From: Phycisphaerales bacterium
GTDB lineage: Bacteria; Planctomycetota; Phycisphaerae; Phycisphaerales; SM1A02
NCBI GenBank assembly: GCA_007135295.1
Contig: SLJD01000268.1
Span: 1-9,606, forward strand
Length of the DNA stretch: 9,606 bases
Direction: 5' to 3'
The stretch's first letter is position 1. The number at the start of each line of letters is the position of its first letter. The translations under genes and the position numbers were made by a program. Of this stretch, positions 5,320 through 9,606 are shown one piece after another. The notes under the pieces were generated by a model that made no database searches, was not told the DNA's origin, and saw only the letters and a program-made list of their open reading frames with translations.

Positions 5320-6270
5320 TCATTCATCGTCTCGATCCGGCAGGTGCGCTGATGACGCCTGCAACCGGCCGAGCACCGTATCGATCAGCAGCATGTCGTC
5401 GCTCGTCCCGCGTGCGATTAGAAGCTTTGCTTCCGGATGATACTGCACCCGGGCCTCGCTGTCCGCGAGCTCGAGCGCCGCGTCAACCGCGCTGTGCAGC
5501 ATTTCCGTCGTCACGCCGAACCGCGTCTCAAGCGATGCCGTGCTCCACACGCTGTTCTGCAATGTCACCTCGGGCTGCTCAATCTGCTGCAACTCCACGC
5601 GGATCAGCGGCTGCGGTCGGCGGTCGCCATCGACGGCCTCGTTGGATTCCGGCTCGACGACATGGATCGACAACCGGGCCGATTCTGTCGGCATGTAGAG
5701 ATCAAGCACACGGAACACCTCGATGGCCGTCACATCCCGAAGACGGAACGCCGGCACTTCAAAGTCGCGGGCCGATGGCATGACGACAATGTTCGCTCCC
5801 GGCGAGACGTCTCGAATGGACTCCGCCAGCGCTTCAAGCGAACCGCCTTCGAACGACAGGTCGAATCGCGTGGGCTTCGGCGTCGCTTCTTGCGGACGCG
5901 TCCAGACCTGAACATAACTGTCATGGGCCAGGACACGCACGTCGTCTGCCAGAAGGACGGGAAGCATCACCGCCTCCTGAAGGCGTATCCGCTTCATTTG
6001 CACCGATTCATGGCGCTGCTGCGCCGCGTCCAACTGGTAGACGATGTTGAAGCCGACCTGCTCGCGCAGGTGATCATAGAACTCCTCGACGCTGCCGCCC
6101 GGGAAGTCCATATCAACGCGCGGGCCGTCGGCAATGGACGTGACGAACTCGCCATCCGGCACCGGCGGATCGTCCACCGCCGCTCCCGCTCCGATCAGCG
6201 CCCATGCCACGATGCCGACCGCTCCCGCGAGAATTGCCCAGTGCCTGCCGCGTGCATCCGTTTTCGCCAT
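5320..6270 (-). CDS. Exported protein with two STN/secretin-N-like repeats
   Basis: 316 residues. An N-terminal hydrophobic segment (about 11-31) acts as a signal peptide or anchor. Two repeats of about 70 residues follow: the first at 54-125 (DFPGGSVEEFYDHLREQVGF), the second at 137-206 (DLSFEGGSLEALAESIRDVS, then MPSARDFEVPAFRLRDV). Each has the pattern of an FxGGSLxxLxxxI helix followed by NIVV and a strand-rich part, as in the short STN/N0 domains of secretins and TonB receptors. Residues 255-305 (VQYHPEAKLLIARGTSDDML) resemble a secretin N-type domain. There is no secretin pore domain. GGGAG (6278-6282) lies 7 nt before the ATG. Next to an ECF sigma and a membrane protein, it may be a periplasmic sensor or scaffold; that role is inferred. 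Confidence 0.82.
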   Translation of the reverse strand: MAKTDARGRHWAILAGAVGIVAWALIGAGAAVDDPPVPDGEFVTSIADGPRVDMDFPGGSVEEFYDHLREQVGFNIVYQLDAAQQRHESVQMKRIRLQEAVMLPVLLADDVRVLAHDSYVQVWTRPQEATPKPTRFDLSFEGGSLEALAESIRDVSPGANIVVMPSARDFEVPAFRLRDVTAIEVFRVLDLYMPTESARLSIHVVEPESNEAVDGDRRPQPLIRVELQQIEQPEVTLQNSVWSTASLETRFGVTTEMLHSAVDAALELADSEARVQYHPEAKLLIARGTSDDMLLIDTVLGRLQASSAHLPDRDDE

Positions 6271-6374
6271 GACTGCTCTCCCGTGATGAGAACGTGCCTC
6301 TCATACGGAAAAACGACGCCGGACGCGGGATATCGCGCGGTCGGGTGATCTTTTTTCAAAATTCAGGAGCAGGT

Positions 6375-6390
6375 CTTCAGAATTCAGAAG
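6375..6390. promoter_or_regulatory. 16-bp imperfect dyad, possible operator
   Basis: CTTCAGAATTCAGAAG is symmetric at 7 of 8 half-site positions, centred on GAATTC. It lies in an AT-rich island within the gap upstream of the STN-like gene (start 6270). A related block at 6361-6373 (ATTCAGGAGCAGG) repeats part of 6382-6394 (ATTCAGAAGCGGG). An operator function is a guess from symmetry and position. Confidence 0.3.
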
Positions 6391-6411
6391 CGGGCCGCGT
6401 TGAGCGGTCGA

Positions 6412-6849
6412 TCAGAACTCCGCGCCGCCCCCAAACCGGATCGCCCCCGCAACGACGATCGCCAGCACGCTCACCACCGTCGCGACGATGGCAATCATCC
6501 GCGCATCGTCCTGACCCTTGGCGGCGGGCAGGGGCTTTTTCTTCGGCACGCCGTACCCACCAAACCGCAGCACGAGGCGGGCGAACGCCTTCTGCCAGAT
6601 CGGAAGCGATCGGCCGAAGTACACCGACCAGACGGTGTAGTTGATGAAGGCGAGGAGCACGGTGCCGTAGATCAGCAGGAACAGCGATGCGTTGCCGCGG
6701 CCGCTGAACATCCCGAGCAGGCCAATAAACGCACCGATCAGAACCACGCCGACATACAGCCCCGTGTCATTCCATCGCGGGTCATCGCTGGGGCGTTTTC
6801 GGGAACCTTTGGCTTTGCTGCTTGTTGATCGGGTGGCGGTTCGGCTCAT
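6412..6849 (-). CDS. Small three-helix membrane protein of unknown function
   Basis: 145 residues; no family recognised. A basic, Ser/Lys/Arg-rich cytoplasmic N-terminus (1-27) is followed by two hydrophobic helices (about 30-49 and 54-76), a basic loop (YFGRSLPIWQKAFARLVLRF, then VPKKKP), and a third helix (117-137) near the C-terminus. By the positive-inside rule the N-terminus and the 77-116 loop are cytoplasmic. The ATG overlaps the stop of the upstream coiled-coil gene as ATGA, which implies coupled translation. No Shine-Dalgarno is visible; instead CGGTACACTCC lies 5 nt upstream, so an internal leaderless promoter is also possible. It is downstream of a sigma-70-like promoter shared with its partner. 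Confidence 0.8.
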   Translation of the reverse strand: MSRTATRSTSSKAKGSRKRPSDDPRWNDTGLYVGVVLIGAFIGLLGMFSGRGNASLFLLIYGTVLLAFINYTVWSVYFGRSLPIWQKAFARLVLRFGGYGVPKKKPLPAAKGQDDARMIAIVATVVSVLAIVVAGAIRFGGGAEF

Positions 6850-7172
6850 GGTGTGGAGTGTACCGGCTGAAGGGGTTGTCGGCGCGTGGCGGTCTCGATC
6901 AGAACCGACCGTGAAGAGGACGGCTCACCGCCGGGCGTGCCCGTTGATTCGAGCACCGCATCCATCTGATCGATCATTTTGCGCGTCCGCTTGACCACCT
7001 CATCCATTGAACTGCATCCGGTGATGGATTTGATCGCATCAGCCCGACCAAGTTCCGCGAGGTGATGCTCGCAGCGGTTGCGATTTTCGATCAGCTCCTT
7101 GAGCACTCGGGCCGCCATGGCCCGCAATTGGCGAGTCTGCTGGACGCTGCGATCCTGAGAATCACCGTCCAT
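6846..7172 (-). CDS. Small coiled-coil protein of unknown function
   Basis: 108 residues; not recognised. Highly charged and helix-rich: one helix at about 10-43 (QQTRQLRAMAARVLKELIEN) and a second at about 55-77 (SMDEVVKRTRKMIDQMDAVL), followed by a disordered Gly/Ser/Pro-rich tail. No signal peptide or membrane segment, so it is probably cytoplasmic. The start at 7172 was preferred over one at 7220 because AAAGGAAG (7178-7185) lies just upstream and the extra residues would be read from the leader hairpin. Its stop overlaps the start of the small membrane protein (ATGA), so the two probably act together, for instance as a cytoplasmic partner of a membrane subunit; that is inference. Confidence 0.75.
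   Translation of the reverse strand: MDGDSQDRSVQQTRQLRAMAARVLKELIENRNRCEHHLAELGRADAIKSITGCSSMDEVVKRTRKMIDQMDAVLESTGTPGGEPSSSRSVLIETATRRQPLQPVHSTP
6857..6862 (-). promoter_or_regulatory. -10-like TACACT 7 nt before the ATG at 6849
   Basis: TACACT on the minus strand is followed by exactly 7 nt and then the ATG. It is part of CGGTACACTCC (6865-6855), which is repeated before fluC at 3928-3918 with the same spacing. Here it lies inside the last codons of the upstream coiled-coil gene (Val-His-Ser). No clear -35 was found. Confidence 0.3.
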
Positions 7173-7197
7173 AGTTGCTTCCTTTCGTTGTCGGTCC

Positions 7198-7215
7198 GAC
7201 CGGCCGAAGCCGGTC
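7198..7215 (-). other. Leader hairpin with UUCG tetraloop
   Basis: On the minus strand GACCGGC-TTCG-GCCGGTC forms a perfect 7-bp GC-rich stem closed by C(UUCG)G, an exceptionally stable RNA tetraloop. It lies between the promoter at 7262-7290 and the ribosome binding site of the gene starting at 7172, about 12 nt before the Shine-Dalgarno. No U-tract follows, so a role in mRNA stability or translation is more likely than termination. Confidence 0.65.
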
Positions 7216-7261
7216 CCCACCCCAGTGAAAGCACGAATGTGTCCGAAACCGAAAAGGGAGC

Positions 7262-7290
7262 ATTCTGTTCAAATCAAGAGAGGCTGGCAA
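7262..7290 (-). promoter_or_regulatory. Sigma-70-like promoter for the small-gene pair
   Basis: Minus-strand TTGCCA (7290-7285) matches TTGACA at 5 of 6 positions; 17 bp later CAGAAT (7267-7262) matches TATAAT at 4 of 6. The region is AT-richer than its surroundings. Initiation near 7255 would give a leader of about 83 nt that contains the UUCG hairpin. Confidence 0.5.
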
Positions 7291-7327
7291 ATGCTATCAT
7301 GCGACAGTCGCCTCTGACCACTATGAC

Positions 7328-7360
7328 AGGAAAAAATTCCTTGAACAGACGGCTGCCGTC
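7328..7360 (-). terminator. Possible terminator region of the dehydratase gene
   Basis: Downstream of the capD-like stop on the minus strand come a short stem GACGG-CAG-CCGTC (7360-7348) and, 11 nt later, six T residues (7336-7331) inside AGGAA-TTTT-TTCCT. The gap between stem and T-run is too long for a classical intrinsic terminator, so this is tentative. It does sit neatly between the dehydratase gene and the promoter of the next operon. Confidence 0.3.
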
Positions 7361-7425
7361 CGGTCGGCATTCGGCCGGGTCGCCCGGTCGACCATGGCCC
7401 CACAGATGACACGGCACCGGAGCGA

Positions 7426-8895
7426 TTATGCCGCACATGCCGCGGATCGCATCTCCGGCAGCACATCGCGGATCGCCCCGGCGACAAGCTCGACCTGCCG
7501 ACTGGTCCGAAGCGGTTCCAGACGGTCGAGCATGGCTTCGATCTGATCCGGTTCGGGTGACTCAAGCTGCCAGATCATGATGTCCGGATGCCGCGTCGGC
7601 TGCATCGCTTCGCTGTCAAACGCAAGTTCTTCAAACAGCTTCTCGCCCGGCCGGGCGCCGGTGTACAGCACGTTCACGCACCCCGGGTCATCGACCGACG
7701 TGCGCTCGCCGGGCAGAATCGGCTGCAGGCCGTGTTGCTCGATGAACCGCCGGGCCAGGTCGACAATCCGGACCGGCTCGCCCATGTCGAGCAGGAACAC
7801 TTCGCCCGCCGGGCAATGCGGGTCGTAGATCGCCCCCGCCTGAATCACCAGCGACGCCGCTTCGGGCATCGTCATGAAATACCGCGTCATCTCTGGATCG
7901 GTCACCGTCACCGGCCCGCCGTCCGCCAGTTGCCGGCTCCAGACATCAAGCACACTGCCCGACGAACCGAGCACGTTGCCGAACCGCACCATCGAGAAGC
8001 CGGTCTCCGTCGTGCGGTTCATGTGCTGGACATACAGTTCTGCGAGCCGCTTGGTCGCGCCCATGATGGACACGGGGTTGACGGCCTTGTCGGTGCTGAT
8101 CATCACGAACCGATCGCACCCGGCTTCCGCCGCCGCGTCGGCGATGGACTTCGTGCCGAACAGGTTGTTGTCCAGCGCCGCGCCGGGATGGTCTTCCATC
8201 ATCGGTACATGCTTGTGGGCGGCTGCGTGAAAGACGATGTCCGGCCGCTCAAGCTGAAGAATCTCAGCCGTCGCTTCCGCATCAACGATGTCATGCAGGA
8301 TCGCCCGCCGCGGCAGATCAGGGTCGAATTGAGCAATCTGGCGGTCCACCTCGAACAGCGCGTTCTCCGACCGCTCGACGAGCAGCAGTTCATCGGGGCT
8401 GAATCGGCTGACCTGCCGGGCCAGTTCGCTGCCGATCGACCCGCCCGCTCCCGTGATGAGCACACGCCGACCCGCGACCAGTTCGCGAACCGCCGTCTCT
8501 TCGAAATGCCGTGCCGAACGGTTGAGCAGCGCCGCGTGGTCGATCTCCAGGTGCGTGCGCGGCCCGACGCCGGCCACCTGGTCCTCAAGCGTCGGCATGA
8601 AGCGGTCCGGCACGCCCAGCCGCCGCAGTCGCGTGCGGATCGACGTGATGAGTTCCGCCATGACCGCCGGAAAGTTCACGATCGCGATCGACGGCTGTGT
8701 GCGCGCAATGACGGACTCCAGCGCCACCAGATCGCCGAGAATCGGCTCATCGCCGTCACCCGGCGGGTCGGGGTCGTCGCGGTCAAGCACCACCCAGCCG
8801 ACGGTCGCCGGCCGGCGGGCCATGAGGTTCAGTTGCTGCTCCAGTCGCCGGCAGCACTGGCGCGTTCCGATCAGCACAGCGGTCTGTCCGTCCAT
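7426..8895 (-). CDS. Cytosolic CapD/FlaA1-type UDP-sugar 4,6-dehydratase
   Basis: 489 residues. An SDR enzyme expected to dehydrate a UDP-N-acetylhexosamine, an early step to modified sugars of surface polysaccharide or glycoprotein. N-terminal 1-135 is a Rossmann-like domain (TAVLIGTRQCCRR; ILGDL), joined by GPRTHLEIDHAALLNR to the catalytic domain: NAD-binding GAGGSIGSE (149-157), FHAAAHKHVPMME (222-234), STDKAVNP (267-274), M278-x3-K282, VRFGNVLGSSGSV (303-315), DPEMTRYFM (333-341) and RPGEKLFEEL (415-424). Met replaces the usual SDR Tyr, as in WbpM/FlaA1. WbpM and CapD have N-terminal membrane helices; none is present here. Start 8895 has GGAG 7 nt upstream; an in-frame GTG at 8952 lacks support. 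It follows a C55-P translocase gene by 179 bp, consistent with glycan assembly. The exact sugar product is unknown. Confidence 0.93.
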   Translation of the reverse strand: MDGQTAVLIGTRQCCRRLEQQLNLMARRPATVGWVVLDRDDPDPPGDGDEPILGDLVALESVIARTQPSIAIVNFPAVMAELITSIRTRLRRLGVPDRFMPTLEDQVAGVGPRTHLEIDHAALLNRSARHFEETAVRELVAGRRVLITGAGGSIGSELARQVSRFSPDELLLVERSENALFEVDRQIAQFDPDLPRRAILHDIVDAEATAEILQLERPDIVFHAAAHKHVPMMEDHPGAALDNNLFGTKSIADAAAEAGCDRFVMISTDKAVNPVSIMGATKRLAELYVQHMNRTTETGFSMVRFGNVLGSSGSVLDVWSRQLADGGPVTVTDPEMTRYFMTMPEAASLVIQAGAIYDPHCPAGEVFLLDMGEPVRIVDLARRFIEQHGLQPILPGERTSVDDPGCVNVLYTGARPGEKLFEELAFDSEAMQPTRHPDIMIWQLESPEPDQIEAMLDRLEPLRTSRQVELVAGAIRDVLPEMRSAACAA

Positions 8896-8964
8896 GGCAT
8901 GTCTCCGCGTTGGCGGCATGAAGGAGGCGAGTCGGCATGCAATCCGTCGCACGCGACCGTAAGC

Positions 8965-9004
8965 AGGACGCCTGCGCTCCGTCAGAGCGCATCAGCAGCG
9001 TCCT
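8965..9004 (-). other. Two-tier hairpin between the DUF368 and dehydratase genes
   Basis: An outer 7-bp stem (AGGACGC 8965-8971 with GCGTCCT 8998-9004) encloses an inner 7-bp stem (TGCGCTC 8973-8979 with GAGCGCA 8985-8991) with a 5-nt loop, separated by an internal loop of 1 and 6 nt. All 14 pairs are Watson-Crick. It lies in the 179-bp gap, has no T-run after it, and may attenuate or stabilise the transcript between the two genes. Confidence 0.55.
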
Positions 9005-9074
9005 CATCGGTATCGGCCAGTTGCCCCCCGCCGGATCAATGCATCGCGAAACTCGTCTTGAGCGTCCGCCGCGG

Positions 9075-9606
9075 TTATTCACTTTCATCCGAAACCGGTC
9101 GGGCCCGTGATGTCTTCGACGGTGGGCGGCCGAGCCATGAGATCCCCCACGTCACGGCGAGGCCGACCGCGATCAAACCGATCGACGCGACGACCTGGCC
9201 CGGCGTGGGAGTGAACAGTTCGGTCGGCCAGTCGCTCGGATCGACCTCGGCCAGTTGCTCAGCCGATTCGATCACGCGACCGCCGACCGAGTCGCCGACT
9301 TCCGGCTCCACGCCGCGCCGAAACGGCCACAATCCGACGACGGCTCCGAGCAGCAGGCCGGCCAGCACGCCGAGCGTCGCTTTTTCAAATTGACGGAGCA
9401 GCAGTTTCATCACGTTGCTCACGCCGACAATCCCCGCCGCGATCCCCAGGCCAAGCGGAACGAAAACGTGCATCAGCGACGCGAGATCGGCCCAGCGGCG
9501 ATCGGCGACCGCGTTCCGCGCCTCGTCGACCGCACCGAGGATGGTCTCGTACTGACCGAGCACGAGCAACAGGTACGCGCCGGACAGGCCGGGCAGCACC
9601 ATCGCC
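9075..9606 (-). CDS. DUF368 / PopT-type undecaprenyl-phosphate translocase (N-terminus missing)
   Basis: The frame is open to the window edge, so the N-terminal part is not seen; about 176 residues are visible. Diagnostic pieces are MVLPGLSGAYLLLVLGQYE near the start of the visible part (family form: PGVSGGT...LGIYE) and VSNVMKLLLRQFEKATLGVL (61-80) followed by AGLLLGAVVGLWPF, both typical of DUF368. Hydrophobic helices at about 1-23, 46-64, 76-93 and 137-156; an acidic soluble stretch at 99-130 is probably a loop. DUF368 proteins (PopT) were shown to recycle the lipid carrier undecaprenyl phosphate across the inner membrane. The neighbouring CapD-like enzyme fits a shared role in surface-glycan synthesis. 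Identification as DUF368 is good; the transport function is from family knowledge. Confidence 0.88.
   Translation of the reverse strand, partial: AMVLPGLSGAYLLLVLGQYETILGAVDEARNAVADRRWADLASLMHVFVPLGLGIAAGIVGVSNVMKLLLRQFEKATLGVLAGLLLGAVVGLWPFRRGVEPEVGDSVGGRVIESAEQLAEVDPSDWPTELFTPTPGQVVASIGLIAVGLAVTWGISWLGRPPSKTSRARPVSDESE

Noticed and set aside
5437..6348. 303-codon plus-strand frame
   Set aside because: Antisense to the STN-like protein, which has a signal peptide, internal repeats and a Shine-Dalgarno.
7441..8952. Longer N-terminus of the dehydratase from the GTG at 8952
   Set aside because: No ribosome binding site precedes it and the extra 19 residues match nothing in the family; ATG at 8895 has GGAG at 7 nt.
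7588..9393. 601-codon open frame on the plus strand
   Set aside because: It is antisense to the dehydratase and DUF368 genes, both of which have clear family motifs. Its product is Arg/His/Pro-rich without recognisable domains, as expected of a shadow frame in GC-rich DNA.
1..9606. tRNA, rRNA, CRISPR arrays, transposons, integrases, toxin-antitoxin or phage-defence genes
   Set aside because: Nothing with the expected sequence or arrangement was seen on either strand; the tandem repeats are coding minisatellites without spacer structure.

Overview
The window is GC-rich bacterial DNA, gene-dense, with every gene on the minus strand except the 3' end of proS at the left edge. The gene set suggests a Planctomycetes-like bacterium, possibly class Phycisphaerae. 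The pointers are an archaeal/eukaryote-type prolyl-tRNA synthetase, a secretin-like (STN-type) periplasmic protein beside an ECF sigma factor and a single-pass membrane protein, and a CapD-type dehydratase without membrane helices. This placement is an inference from gene content; no rRNA or other direct marker is present.

Layout, left to right: (1) proS, 5'-truncated by the window edge, plus strand, at 1-1086. Its end overlaps convergently with a large unrecognised multi-pass membrane protein (1034-2230, minus) that carries three different in-frame DNA minisatellites. (2) A secreted YceI-family lipid-binding protein (2278-2910). (3) Two fluoride-channel genes (3041-3421 and 3418-3912) joined by a GTGA stop/start overlap. 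(4) A regulatory cluster read in the order secretin/STN-like periplasmic protein (5320-6270), ECF sigma factor (4680-5246), single-pass membrane protein with a tetrapeptide-repeat linker (3971-4687). (5) A translationally coupled pair of small unknown genes (6846-7172 coiled-coil protein, 6412-6849 three-helix membrane protein) behind a recognisable sigma-70-like promoter. (6) A cytosolic UDP-sugar 4,6-dehydratase of the CapD/FlaA1 family (7426-8895). (7) The 3' part of a DUF368/PopT-type undecaprenyl-phosphate translocase (9075-9606), cut by the window edge.

Functional themes are surface-glycan chemistry (CapD-like enzyme and C55-P translocase), envelope sensing (STN protein, ECF sigma and membrane protein), and fluoride resistance (two-gene FluC). 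Most genes have a good Shine-Dalgarno sequence. Two starts (3912 and 6849) instead have the same 11-bp block with a -10-like hexamer exactly 7 nt before the ATG. Hairpins without U-tracts occupy several of the intergenic gaps.

There is no gene-free stretch over 300 bases; the longest gap is 7173-7425. I saw no tRNA, rRNA, CRISPR array, insertion sequence, integrase or defence genes. The items most worth a second look are the recurring 12/15-bp in-frame minisatellites (two of which share one octamer read in different frames), the predicted opposite topologies of the two FluC subunits, and the STN/ECF/membrane-protein module.
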